The translations under genes and the position numbers were made by a program. This document shows, piece after piece, positions 9,509 through 17,157 of a stretch of DNA of 64,000 nucleotides. The notes beneath the pieces were generated by a model, which made no database searches, was not told the DNA's origin, and saw only the letters and a program-made list of their open reading frames with translations. Positions within the stretch are counted from its first letter, which is position 1; the number at the start of each line of letters is the position of its first letter. The DNA comes from Jiangella gansuensis DSM 44835. GTDB taxonomy: Bacteria > Actinomycetota > Actinomycetes > Jiangellales > Jiangellaceae. The DNA lies in assembly GCF_000515395.1 (NCBI RefSeq), contig NZ_KI911782.1, forward strand, positions 1,465,090-1,529,089, given 5' to 3'.

Positions 9509-10219
9509 TCAGTAGACGCCGCGGGCGAGGAGGCCGCCGAGGACACCGCCGACGATCGGCCCCACCACCGGAACCCACGCATAGGACCAGTCGCTCGATC
9601 CCTTGCCGCGGATCGGCAGCAGCGCGTGCGCGATGCGCGGACCGAGGTCGCGGGCGGGGTTGATGGCGTACCCGGTCGGCCCGCCGAGCGAGGCGCCGAT
9701 ACCGACGACGAGCAAGGCGACGGCGAGCGGGCCGAGATCCACAGGCTGGTTGCCGAAGGACAGGATCACGAAGACCAGCACGAACGTGGCGATGACCTCG
9801 GTGATGAAGTTCCAGCCGTAGTTGCGGATCTCCGGGCCGGTGGAGAAGACGCCGAGCTTCTTGGCCGGCTCCTCCTCGAGATCGAAGTGCTGCTTGTACG
9901 CGGCCCACGCGAGCGCGGCACCGACGATGGCACCGGCCATCTGACCGAGGAGGTAGGCCGGGACGTCGCCCCAGTCGGTGTCGCCGTGGGCGACCAGGCC
10001 GAACGTCACAGCCGGGTTGATGTGCGCGCCGGATTCGGCCGCCACGAACACACCGGCGAAGACACCAAGGCCCCATCCGAAGTTCACCATCAACCAGCCG
10101 CCACCGTAGCCCTTGCTCCGGGCCAGGATGTTCGTGGCGACGACGCCACAGCCGAGGAGAAGGAGCATGCCGGTGCCGAGGAACTCGGACAGGAAGATTT
10201 CGCCGAAACTCAGGTCCAT
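9509..10219 (-). CDS. glpF: Glycerol uptake facilitator (MIP/aquaglyceroporin)
   Basis: The 236-residue channel protein has about six membrane helices and two NPA-type half-helix motifs: HINPAVTFGL near residue 65 and AINPARDLGPR near 195. The D after the second NPA box and the overall length favour a glycerol facilitator over a water-only channel. The frame stays open far upstream, but ATG 10219 has a good GGAGG site 7 bases away and begins MDLSFGEIFLSEFLGTG, a normal MIP N-terminus. It is first in the glpF-glpK operon. Confidence 0.92.
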   Translation of the reverse strand: MDLSFGEIFLSEFLGTGMLLLLGCGVVATNILARSKGYGGGWLMVNFGWGLGVFAGVFVAAESGAHINPAVTFGLVAHGDTDWGDVPAYLLGQMAGAIVGAALAWAAYKQHFDLEEEPAKKLGVFSTGPEIRNYGWNFITEVIATFVLVFVILSFGNQPVDLGPLAVALLVVGIGASLGGPTGYAINPARDLGPRIAHALLPIRGKGSSDWSYAWVPVVGPIVGGVLGGLLARGVY

Positions 10220-10317
10220 GTGAACCTCCGCTTCCGTGGACGGCAACGGCCGTGGCGCCCCGGTGTCCCGGCTGGTCTCGGCAGCGTTGCCAAGGGTCAT
10301 CTCGGAACCTACTGGTG

Positions 10318-10336
10318 CGTAGACCAACTGTCTACG
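10318..10336. promoter_or_regulatory. Perfect 7-bp dyad between glpF and glpD
   Basis: CGTAGACCAACTGTCTACG has perfect 7-bp arms with a 5-bp spacer. It lies in the divergent glpF/glpD region, 99 bp before glpF and 134 bp before glpD. It is a good candidate operator for a glycerol regulator of the IclR (GylR) or DeoR type; no such gene lies in this window. Confidence 0.6.
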
Positions 10337-10469
10337 TCCTCGGCGACCAGAGCGGGTAGCGTGTTGCTCGGTGTCGACGACGCGGCCGGCGCGGCGGAGC
10401 GATGAACCGTCCCGAATGGGTCTATTTCGGCACCATGTGCTCTCTGAGCTGCAAGGAGGCCTGATCCAC

Positions 10470-12215
10470 GTGACCGGCAAAAGCGCACCCACCGGACTGT
10501 CCGGGTCGGACGGCCGGCTCAGCCCCGACGCTCGGCGTGAGTACTGGAACCGGCTCGGCGCCGAACACTTCGACGTCGTCGTCATCGGCGGCGGCGTGGT
10601 GGGCGCCGGCTCCGCCCTCGACGCGGTGACCCGAGGGCTGCGAGTGGCCCTGGTCGAGGCGCGCGATCTCGCGGCCGGCACGTCCAGCCGCTCCAGCAAG
10701 CTCTTCCACGGCGGCCTGCGCTACCTCGAGCAGTTCGAGTTCGGGCTGGTTCGCGAAGCACTGCACGAGCGCGAGCTGATGCTGACGCGGATCGCACCGC
10801 ACCTGGTCAAGCCGGTCAGCTTCCTGTACCCGCTCAAGCACCGGCTGTGGGAGCGCCCCTACACCGCCGCCGGCCTGCTGCTGTACGACACCATGGGCGG
10901 TGCCCGGTCGGTGCCCGGGCAGAAGCACCTGACCCGTGCTGGCGCACTGCGGCTGTTCCCGGCGCTGCGCCACGACGCCCTGGTCGGCGGCATCCGCTAC
11001 TACGACGCCCAGGCCGACGACGCCCGCCACACGCTGACGGTGGCGCGCACGGCCGCCCACTACGGAGCCGTGGTGCGGACGTCCACACAGGTGGTGGGGT
11101 TCCTGCGCGAGGCCGACCGCATCACCGGGGTGCGCGTGCGCGACGTCGAGACGGGTGACGAGCAGGACGTCACGTGCGACGTCGTCGTCAACTGCACCGG
11201 CGTCTGGACCGACGAGATGCAGCGGCTGGCCGGGACCCGGGGCCGGTTCCGGGTGCGTTCGAGCAAGGGCGTGCACATCGTGGTGCCGCGCGACCGCATC
11301 GCCGCCGAGAGCGGGCTGATCCTGCGCACCGAGAAGTCCGTGCTGTTCGTCATCCCGTGGCGCAACCACTGGATCATCGGCACCACCGACACCGACTGGA
11401 ACTTCGACCTCGCCCACCCGGCCGCCACCCGCAGCGACATCGACTACATCCTCGAGCACGTCAACTCCGTGCTCATGACCCCGCTGACGCACGACGACAT
11501 CGAGGGCGTCTACGCCGGACTGCGGCCGCTGCTGGCCGGCGAGAGCGAGCAGAGCTCCAAACTGTCCCGCGAGCACGCGGTGGCCCGGCCCGCGCCCGGC
11601 ATGGTCGCCATCGCCGGCGGCAAATACACGACCTACCGGGTCATGGCCGCCGATGCCATCAACGCCGCCGCGGTCGACCTCCGCGGCCGGATCGCGCCGT
11701 CCATCACCGACAAGGTGCCGCTGATCGGGGCCGACGGCTACCACGCGCTGGTCAACCAGGTCGAGCGGCTGGCCGACGAACACGGCCTGCACCCGCACCG
11801 GCTGCGGCACCTGCTCGACCGCTACGGCTCCCTGGTCCACGAGGTGCTGGCGCTGGCCGACGGCCGGCGCGAGCTGCTCGAACCCATTCCCGGCGCCGCG
11901 GACTACCTGCGGGTCGAGGTCGTCTACGGCGTCACCCACGAGGGCGCACTGCACCTCACCGACCTGCTCACCCGGCGCACTCGCATCTCCATCGAGTACC
12001 CGGACCGCGGGATCGTGGCCGCCGAGCCGGTGGCCCGGCTGATGGCCGAATCGCTGGGCTGGGACGAGAAGACCGTCGCGCGCGAAGTGGAGCTCTACGC
12101 CGAGCGGGTCGAGGCCGAACGGCAGTCGCAGACCAAGCCCGACGACCAAGCCGCCGACCAGATCCGTTCCGCGGCGCCCGAGGTCCGCCCCCTGGTGTCC
12201 GACCCGGTCATCTGA
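10470..12215 (+). CDS. glpD: Glycerol-3-phosphate dehydrogenase, FAD-dependent
   Basis: The 581-residue product oxidises glycerol 3-phosphate to dihydroxyacetone phosphate and passes electrons to the membrane quinone pool. The FAD dinucleotide-binding motif VVVIGGGVVGAGSALDAVTRGL is near the N-terminus, followed by GTSSRSSKLFHGGLRYL, a typical GlpD segment, and a C-terminal DAO_C-type domain with TDLLTRRTRISIEY. The start was set to GTG 10470 because AAGGAGG lies 10 bases upstream; the frame opens earlier, at 10371. It is divergent from glpF-glpK. Confidence 0.94.
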   Translation: MTGKSAPTGLSGSDGRLSPDARREYWNRLGAEHFDVVVIGGGVVGAGSALDAVTRGLRVALVEARDLAAGTSSRSSKLFHGGLRYLEQFEFGLVREALHERELMLTRIAPHLVKPVSFLYPLKHRLWERPYTAAGLLLYDTMGGARSVPGQKHLTRAGALRLFPALRHDALVGGIRYYDAQADDARHTLTVARTAAHYGAVVRTSTQVVGFLREADRITGVRVRDVETGDEQDVTCDVVVNCTGVWTDEMQRLAGTRGRFRVRSSKGVHIVVPRDRIAAESGLILRTEKSVLFVIPWRNHWIIGTTDTDWNFDLAHPAATRSDIDYILEHVNSVLMTPLTHDDIEGVYAGLRPLLAGESEQSSKLSREHAVARPAPGMVAIAGGKYTTYRVMAADAINAAAVDLRGRIAPSITDKVPLIGADGYHALVNQVERLADEHGLHPHRLRHLLDRYGSLVHEVLALADGRRELLEPIPGAADYLRVEVVYGVTHEGALHLTDLLTRRTRISIEYPDRGIVAAEPVARLMAESLGWDEKTVAREVELYAERVEAERQSQTKPDDQAADQIRSAAPEVRPLVSDPVI

Positions 12216-12219
12216 CCCG

Positions 12220-12300
12220 GAAATGATCACGTCCGGCATGGGTGCACTCGCTTCACCATGGATGCTTGCCTGGTGAAGCGGTAAGACGCCTGGGGCGGCG
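12220..12300. repeat. Family B intergenic repeat, copy 2
   Basis: It runs from GAAATGATCACGTCCGGCAT to ACGCCTGGGGCGGCG with internal arms GCTTCACCA / TGGTGAAGC. It begins 5 bp after the glpD stop. Its right half lies inside the convergent EamA gene, where it provides the last 15 codons and the stop. Confidence 0.85.
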
Positions 12301-13188
12301 CCTACACCCCAGCACCAGCCAGACGGCGGCGGCGCAGACAGCCAGGCCGGTCAGCGCGCGCCCGCCCAGGTGCTCGTCGAACATCGCCCAGGCCCACACG
12401 GCGGTGGTCGGCGGGGTGAGGTAGAGCAGGCTGCTCACCCGGGTAGCACCGCTGCGGCGCAGCACGATGAGGTACATGCCGTAGCCGCCCGCCGTCGACA
12501 GCACCAGCACCCACGCCGCCGCCCACCAGAAGCCGGCCGCGGCCGGCGGGTCGAGGCGGCCACCTGCCGCGGCCTCCGTGGTGAACAGTGCCGCGGCGAC
12601 GGCGACGTGCACCGTCAGCGACGCCGTCAGCCCGCCGGCCGGCCGCCAGCGCTGTTCCAGCACTGTGCCCGCCGACAACGCCAGCATCCCGCCCACCGGC
12701 AGGAGGTAGGCCCAGGCGGGCGCGCCGGAGCCGACGTCGTCGGCGACCACGAGGGCGACGCCGGCCAGGCCGAGCCAGAGCCCGGCTCCGCGCCGGAACC
12801 CGATCGGCTCGCCGAGCAGCCGGGTCGCCGCGGCGGCGACGACCAGTGGTTGCAGCGCCGCGATGAGCGCCGTGGTGCCCGCCGGGACGCCCAGTCCGAT
12901 CCCGGTGACGACGCCGCCGAGGTACAACGCCTGGGACAGCAAGCCGACGACGGCGTGCTGGCGGATCGCCCCCGGTTCGGCGCGGGCCAGCCGGGCCAGT
13001 CGCGGCGCCATGACCGGCACGAGGATCATGGCCGCGATCAGGTAGCGCCAGGCCAGCAGGGTGTCGGCGGGGGCATGCTCGGTGCCGAGGCGGGCGCCGA
13101 TGAAACCTGAGCTCCAGAAGACGACGAGCCCGGCCGCGGCCGCGGCGTCGACGCCCGACAGGTTCGGGCGGGTGGCGAGGTCGGTCAT
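12253..13188 (-). CDS. EamA/DMT-family transporter
   Basis: The 311-residue membrane protein has about ten helices arranged as two EamA repeats, as in drug/metabolite exporters of the RhaT/YdcZ type. Visible segments include VVFWSSGFIGARLGTEHAPADTLLAWRYL (helices 1-2) and SSLLYLTPPTTAVWAWAMFDEHL (helix 9-10 loop), both classic for the family. ATG 13188 was chosen because it gives the usual short N-terminus; a longer frame exists to 13269. The C-terminal RRLTASPGKHPW is encoded by a family B repeat. It is divergent from a TetR gene with a dyad between them, so it is the probable target of that repressor. Confidence 0.88.
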   Translation of the reverse strand: MTDLATRPNLSGVDAAAAAGLVVFWSSGFIGARLGTEHAPADTLLAWRYLIAAMILVPVMAPRLARLARAEPGAIRQHAVVGLLSQALYLGGVVTGIGLGVPAGTTALIAALQPLVVAAAATRLLGEPIGFRRGAGLWLGLAGVALVVADDVGSGAPAWAYLLPVGGMLALSAGTVLEQRWRPAGGLTASLTVHVAVAAALFTTEAAAGGRLDPPAAAGFWWAAAWVLVLSTAGGYGMYLIVLRRSGATRVSSLLYLTPPTTAVWAWAMFDEHLGGRALTGLAVCAAAVWLVLGCRRRPRRLTASPGKHPW

Positions 13189-13202
13189 GGACCGATGTAA
13201 AC

Positions 13203-13216
13203 ATACCGGTCGGTAT
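13203..13216. promoter_or_regulatory. TetR-type operator between EamA and tetR
   Basis: ATACCGGTCGGTAT has 6-bp arms (ATACCG / CGGTAT) around GT, a form often seen for TetR proteins that control a divergent gene. It lies 15 bp before the EamA start and 41 bp before the tetR start. Confidence 0.75.
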
Positions 13217-13256
13217 ACTGTCAGTGTCCTCGATCCAGCCCGGAGGTGAGGAGCCC

Positions 13257-13847
13257 ATGCCCCGTCCACCGTCCACCCAGCTCACGCCGGCCGGAGTCCG
13301 CCTGCTCGACGCGGCGTCGACGATGTTCTACGAGCACGGCATCCGTGCGGTCGGCGTCGACGCCATCGCGGAGGCCGCCGGCACCACCAAGAAGACGCTC
13401 TACGACCGGTTCGGTTCCAAGGACGCGCTGGTCGCGCTCTACCTCGGGCGCCGCTTCGAACGCTGGCAGGCATTCGTGCTCGACCACCTGGCGCGGCAGG
13501 CGCCGGAGGCGGGGCCGGAGCGCGTTCTCGGCGTCTACGACGCTCTGGCGCGGTGGCACGCCGACGCGGTCCGGGGCTGCGCGTTCATCAACGCGTTCGC
13601 GGAGATCGGCGACGTGAACCATCCCGGTATCGCGGTGATCCGGGCCGAGAAGGATTGGGTGCGCGGCCTGTACACGCGCCTGTCCGTGGAGGCCGGTGTG
13701 CCGGCCGAGCGCGCCGGTGACCTGGGCGTCCGGCTCGCGTTGCTGCATGAGGGCGCGCTGGTGACGGCGACGGCCGGCGGCTTCGACGGCGCGTTGGCGC
13801 ACGCCCGGGCCGCGGCAGCCGGCCTGCTGGCCGCCGCGGCGGAGTGA
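13257..13847 (+). CDS. TetR-family transcriptional regulator
   Basis: The 196-residue protein has an N-terminal helix-turn-helix with TMFYEHGIRAVGVDAIAEAAGTTKKTLYDRFGSKDALVALYL at about residues 20-62. The recognition helix TTKKTLYDRF matches a common TetR subgroup. The ATG at 13257 has GGAGGTGAGGA just upstream. It is divergent from the EamA transporter and shares a dyad with it, so it most likely represses that transporter and itself. The ligand is unknown. Confidence 0.9.
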   Translation: MPRPPSTQLTPAGVRLLDAASTMFYEHGIRAVGVDAIAEAAGTTKKTLYDRFGSKDALVALYLGRRFERWQAFVLDHLARQAPEAGPERVLGVYDALARWHADAVRGCAFINAFAEIGDVNHPGIAVIRAEKDWVRGLYTRLSVEAGVPAERAGDLGVRLALLHEGALVTATAGGFDGALAHARAAAAGLLAAAAE

Positions 13848-13889
13848 CGCCTCCGGGCGGCGCCGGGACGCGGCGCGCAGGGGCGGTCG

Positions 13890-14429
13890 TCAGCGCGGCA
13901 CGCGGTGGGTGATCTCGGACTTGGCCCGCCGCGCCGTCATGCGGGCCTCACGCTGAGCCGTGCGCGTGGCCCGGCGTGCGTCCTTGGCCGCCCGGCGGGC
14001 CCGCCACGAGAGCCCGGGCTTGCCGCCGGTGTCGACACTGGCCAGCAGGAGCCCGCCGGCCATGCCGACGTTCTTCATCGCCTGGACGCGCTGGGCGTTG
14101 CGCTGCGCGGGGTCTTCGGTCTCCCAGTACGGGTGTCCGGCGACGGTGGTGGGCAGCAGCGACGCGAGCAGTGTCAGCGAGGCCAGGCGGGGCAGCCGCC
14201 CCGTGGCCAGCGCCAACCCGGCCCCGAGCTGCACACCGGCGTTGATGCGGACGAGCGCCGCCGGGTCCGTGGGCAAGGACGGCACGCGCTTCTGCAGCGT
14301 CGGCCCGAACCGCTCGGCGAACTGCGAGGCCGCCGGGAGCGCAGGTTCCGGGTCGCGCAGGTTCTTGGCGCCCTGGACGACGAAAATGGTCGCGAGCATC
14401 GGACGAGCGATCATGCGGACGAGACTCAT
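13890..14429 (-). CDS. DoxX-family membrane protein
   Basis: The 179-residue product begins MSLVRMIARPMLATIFVVQGAKNLRDPE, the typical DoxX first helix, and has about four hydrophobic segments to residue 135. The charged tail (RARRAAKDARRATRTAQREARMTARR) is rich in Arg and Ala. DoxX proteins are membrane proteins; some actinobacterial members work with SodA and SseA in an oxidoreductase complex under thiol stress. The closeness to the SigR locus fits this, but the role here is an inference. The gene is convergent with tetR. Confidence 0.85.
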   Translation of the reverse strand: MSLVRMIARPMLATIFVVQGAKNLRDPEPALPAASQFAERFGPTLQKRVPSLPTDPAALVRINAGVQLGAGLALATGRLPRLASLTLLASLLPTTVAGHPYWETEDPAQRNAQRVQAMKNVGMAGGLLLASVDTGGKPGLSWRARRAAKDARRATRTAQREARMTARRAKSEITHRVPR

Positions 14430-14517
14430 GACACTGGCTTACCACGAAAGGCCCCGGTCCACTCCTCGCGGTACGCACTCGCTGCCGGGTGTCGGTGGCG
14501 GGTGCGAGGATGGTGAC

Positions 14518-15237
14518 ATGTGCGGACGGTACGCGGTCAGTCAGAGCGCGGACGACCTCGCCGACGAGTTCGGGGTCGACCGCGTCGACGTGCGTGAGCG
14601 GCTCCAGCCGGACTGGAACATCGCGCCCAGCAAGAAGGTCTACGCCGTGCTCACCCGCGGCCGCAAGGACGAGCCGGAGGCTCCGCCCGAGCGGCGGCTG
14701 CGCACGCTGAAATGGGGCCTGGTGCCGTCGTGGGCTAAGGACCCGTCCATCGGCAACAAGCTGGTCAACGCCCGGGTCGAGACGGCGGCCGAGAAGCCGG
14801 CGTTCCGCCGGGCGTTCGCCGCACGGCGCTGCCTGTTGCCGGCGGAGGGTTTCTACGAATGGCGCGGTGAGAAGAAGGGCGAGAAGCAGCCGTTCTTCAT
14901 CCATCCGAAGTCCGGCTCGCTGGCCATGGCCGGTCTCTACGAGATCTGGCGGGACAAGAGCCGCCCGGAGGACGATCCGGAGGCGTTCCTGTGGTCGGTG
15001 GTCATCCTGACCACTGACGCCACCGACGACGTCGGCCAGATCCACGACCGCATGCCCATGCTGGTCGAGCCGGACGGCTGGGAGCAGTGGCTCGATCCGG
15101 GCCGCACCGACGCGGACGAGCTGGGCCGCCTGCTCAAGCCCGCCATGCCCGGCATCCTCGACGCCTACCCGGTGTCCACCGAGGTCAACCGGGTTTCCAA
15201 CAATGGCCCGCACCTCCTCGACCCGGTGGAACTGTGA
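14518..15237 (+). CDS. SOS response-associated peptidase (SRAP/HMCES/YedK)
   Basis: The 239-residue protein belongs to the SRAP family, which crosslinks to abasic sites in single-stranded DNA through its N-terminal cysteine. Cys2 (MCGRYAV), the PSWAKD box, the NARVETAAEKPAFRRAF box, LPAEGFYEWR with the active-site Glu, and IHDRMPMLV with the active-site His are all present. Length is typical. The stop overlaps the start of the next gene (GTGA), so the two are co-translated. The M. tuberculosis homologue Rv3226c lies in the same neighbourhood. Confidence 0.93.
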   Translation: MCGRYAVSQSADDLADEFGVDRVDVRERLQPDWNIAPSKKVYAVLTRGRKDEPEAPPERRLRTLKWGLVPSWAKDPSIGNKLVNARVETAAEKPAFRRAFAARRCLLPAEGFYEWRGEKKGEKQPFFIHPKSGSLAMAGLYEIWRDKSRPEDDPEAFLWSVVILTTDATDDVGQIHDRMPMLVEPDGWEQWLDPGRTDADELGRLLKPAMPGILDAYPVSTEVNRVSNNGPHLLDPVEL

Positions 15238-15881
15238 CGGCGAGCCAGCGCAGCACCGTGGACACGCCCGTCGGGGAGGCGGCGTTCTGGGCCGACGAAG
15301 CCGAGAACCCCCGGCTGCGGCTGGTTCTCGGGCACGGCGCCGGCGGTGGCCCGAAGGCCGCCGACCTCGCCGCGCTGGCCAGCCGGCTGCCGGCCGAAGG
15401 GGTCAGCGTCCTCCGCTTCGAGCAGCCGTGGCGGCTGGCGGGCAAGAAGGTGGCGCCGCGGCCGCTGGTGCTCGACGAAGCCTGGCGCGCCGCCGTGTCC
15501 ACGTTGCCGCGTGACGTCCCGCTGGTGCTGGGCGGACGCAGTTCCGGCGCCCGGGTCGCCTGCCGCACGGCACCACAGCTGGGTGCCGTCGCCGTCGTCG
15601 CGTTGGCGTTCCCGCTGCACCTGCCGGGCAAGCCGCAGAACTCCCGCCTGCCGGAGCTCGCGGGCGCGGCCGAGGCGCTGCCGGTGCTGGTGGTGCAGGG
15701 CGAGCGCGACTCCTTCGGCGCTCCCGGCGAGTTCCCCGCCGGGCCGCACCGCATGGTCGTCGTCCCGCACGCCGACCACGGCATGAAGGTCACCAAGGGG
15801 CACGAGCAGCGGGCCGCCATCGCCGCCGTCGTCGATGCCGTCCGGTCCTTCCTGGCGGAGGTCCCGGGTACCCCGGGCTGA
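15234..15881 (+). CDS. Alpha/beta hydrolase family protein (KANL3/Tex30-like)
   Basis: The 215-residue protein has the layout of small alpha/beta hydrolases: LVLGHGAGGGPKAADLAALA at the oxyanion region near residue 25, the nucleophile-elbow-like GGRSSGARVA near residue 100, VLVVQGERDSFG before the acid, and HADHGMKV with the likely catalytic His. The elbow is GxSxG (GRSSG). The substrate is unknown. The start is GTG 15234, overlapping the SRAP stop, which fixes the reading start and suggests one operon. Confidence 0.82.
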   Translation: MTASQRSTVDTPVGEAAFWADEAENPRLRLVLGHGAGGGPKAADLAALASRLPAEGVSVLRFEQPWRLAGKKVAPRPLVLDEAWRAAVSTLPRDVPLVLGGRSSGARVACRTAPQLGAVAVVALAFPLHLPGKPQNSRLPELAGAAEALPVLVVQGERDSFGAPGEFPAGPHRMVVVPHADHGMKVTKGHEQRAAIAAVVDAVRSFLAEVPGTPG

Positions 15882-15892
15882 CCGGTCGCCGG

Positions 15893-15918
15893 GGAATGCC
15901 CGCGGCGAGTTCGTCGTT
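15893..15918 (+). promoter_or_regulatory. SigR-type autoregulatory promoter (GGAAT-N18-GTT)
   Basis: GGAAT at 15893-15897 is followed by exactly 18 bases and GTT at 15916-15918. This is the consensus of Streptomyces SigR and mycobacterial SigH promoters. It lies 43 bp before an in-frame GTG (15961) and 136 bp before the canonical sigR ATG (16054), so SigR very probably drives its own transcription. Confidence 0.88.
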
Positions 15919-16053
15919 ACGTCGGACGAGTGAACGACGACTCGGGAGGTTCACAACAACGTGGGTACGACGTGCTTGGAACGACCGGCGGTCGACGCCC
16001 GCCCTGCGGACCGACGAGCATGGGGAGACCCTTCGCCGGTAGCATCGTTGGTG

Positions 16054-16653
16054 ATGGCTGAACAGGAGAGCGACGAGCAGCGCACACAGCGCTTCGAGCG
16101 TGATGCGCTGCCGTACCTCGACCAGCTCTATTCGGCTGCGTTGCGCATGACCCGCAACGCCAGCGATGCCGAAGACCTGGTGCAGGAGACCTTTGCCAAG
16201 GCGTATGCCTCGTTCCACCAGTTCAAGGAGGGAACGAACCTCAAGGCGTGGCTCTACCGCATCCTCACCAACACGTTCATCAACACGTACCGCAAGCGGC
16301 AGCGTGAACCCCAGCAGAGCGCCACAGAGGAGATCGAGGACTGGCAGATGGCCAGGGCCGAGGCGCACACCTCCACCGGTCTGCGGTCGGCGGAGGCCGA
16401 GGCGCTGGCACACCTGCCCGACTCCGACGTGAAGAACGCCCTCCAGGAGATTCCCGAGGAGTTCCGCATCGCCGTCTACCTGGCCGATGTCGAGGGCTTT
16501 CCGTACAAGGAGATTGCCGACATCATGGGCACACCGATAGGCACGGTGATGTCCAGGCTGCACCGGGGCCGCCGTCAGCTTCGCGGGCTGCTGGAGGACT
16601 ACGCCCGCGAGCGTGGGCTGGTGCCGAAGGTCACTCAGGAGGTCGGAGGATGA
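16054..16653 (+). CDS. sigR: ECF sigma factor SigR/SigH (thiol-oxidative stress)
   Basis: The 199-residue form is a group 4 sigma factor. Region 2 is at about residues 20-85 ([33 protein letters not shown] ... [24 protein letters not shown]) and region 4 at about 120-185 ([44 protein letters not shown]), nearly identical to Streptomyces SigR and Mycobacterium SigH. It directs thioredoxin and mycothiol genes during disulphide stress and is held by RsrA. The same frame is open back to GTG 15961, which has a GGGAGG site 11 bases upstream; initiation there would add 31 residues including a Cys, like the unstable long isoform described in S. coelicolor. The rsrA start overlaps its stop (ATGA). Confidence 0.96.
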   Translation: MAEQESDEQRTQRFERDALPYLDQLYSAALRMTRNASDAEDLVQETFAKAYASFHQFKEGTNLKAWLYRILTNTFINTYRKRQREPQQSATEEIEDWQMARAEAHTSTGLRSAEAEALAHLPDSDVKNALQEIPEEFRIAVYLADVEGFPYKEIADIMGTPIGTVMSRLHRGRRQLRGLLEDYARERGLVPKVTQEVGG

Positions 16654-16925
16654 GCTGCGACGACAACGAAGTCGACTGCGCTGAGGTTCTCGATCGGGTC
16701 TACGTCTTCTTCGACCATGAGCTCGACGACCGCACCATCACCTATGACGAGATCAAGGCGCATCTCGACGCGTGCGAGCCCTGCCTGTCGAAGTACGACA
16801 TCGAGCGTGTGATCCGGGAGATGCTCGCCCGCTCCTGTGGCTGCGAACACGCGCCGGACGAGCTGCGGATGAAGATCCGGGCCCGCATCCAGGAAGTGCG
16901 CGTGCAGATCACCCGGACGCCCTGA
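16650..16925 (+). CDS. rsrA: Zinc-binding redox-sensitive anti-sigma factor RsrA
   Basis: The 91-residue protein binds and blocks SigR in the reduced, zinc-bound state and releases it when its cysteines form a disulphide. The ZAS motif is complete: His38, Cys42 and Cys45 in HLDACEPC (HX3CX2C), with an extra Cys10 in the position of the trigger cysteine of the Streptomyces protein. Length is normal. The ATG overlaps the sigR stop, so the sigma factor and its inhibitor are translationally coupled. Both should be induced together from the SigR promoter at 15893. Confidence 0.95.
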   Translation: MSCDDNEVDCAEVLDRVYVFFDHELDDRTITYDEIKAHLDACEPCLSKYDIERVIREMLARSCGCEHAPDELRMKIRARIQEVRVQITRTP

Positions 16926-16961
16926 CCCATTCCGGCGCCGTCCGCACGCCACTGACGACGA

Positions 16962-16996
16962 GAGCCCCGGACGCTGCCGATGCAGGTCCGGGGCTC
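16962..16996. terminator. Bidirectional terminator between rsrA and the bL37-like gene
   Basis: GAGCCCCGGAC at 16962-16972 and its exact complement at 16986-16996 form an 11-bp GC-rich stem with a 13-base loop. It sits 36 bp after rsrA and 18 bp after the convergent small gene, so it can end both transcripts. No T-run follows, as is usual at this GC content. Confidence 0.8.
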
Positions 16997-17014
16997 ATGC
17001 GCGGTACGGGCGCC

Positions 17015-17089
17015 TCAGGAGTTGGGGCGCTTGCCGTGGTTGGCCGCGCTCTTCTTCCGCGAGCGGCGCTTGCGTGCCCTCTTGCCCAT
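17015..17089 (-). CDS. Small ribosomal protein, bL37-like (24 residues)
   Basis: The frame starts at ATG 17089 with a strong GAGGAGAG site and encodes MGKRARKRRSRKKSAANHGK followed by RPNS. This is almost entirely basic and ends in the ANHGKRPN motif of the actinobacterial 24-residue protein identified as bL37 in mycobacterial ribosome structures (also annotated as AURKAIP1/COX24-like). The gene is too short for most gene callers. It is convergent with rsrA and shares a terminator with it. The family assignment rests on remembered sequence similarity. Confidence 0.85.
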   Translation of the reverse strand: MGKRARKRRSRKKSAANHGKRPNS

Positions 17090-17157
17090 GGCGAGCTCTC
17101 CTCTCGATGATGGATGACCGGCGGACGACCGCCGAACCCGCGCGACGACGGGTGCCG

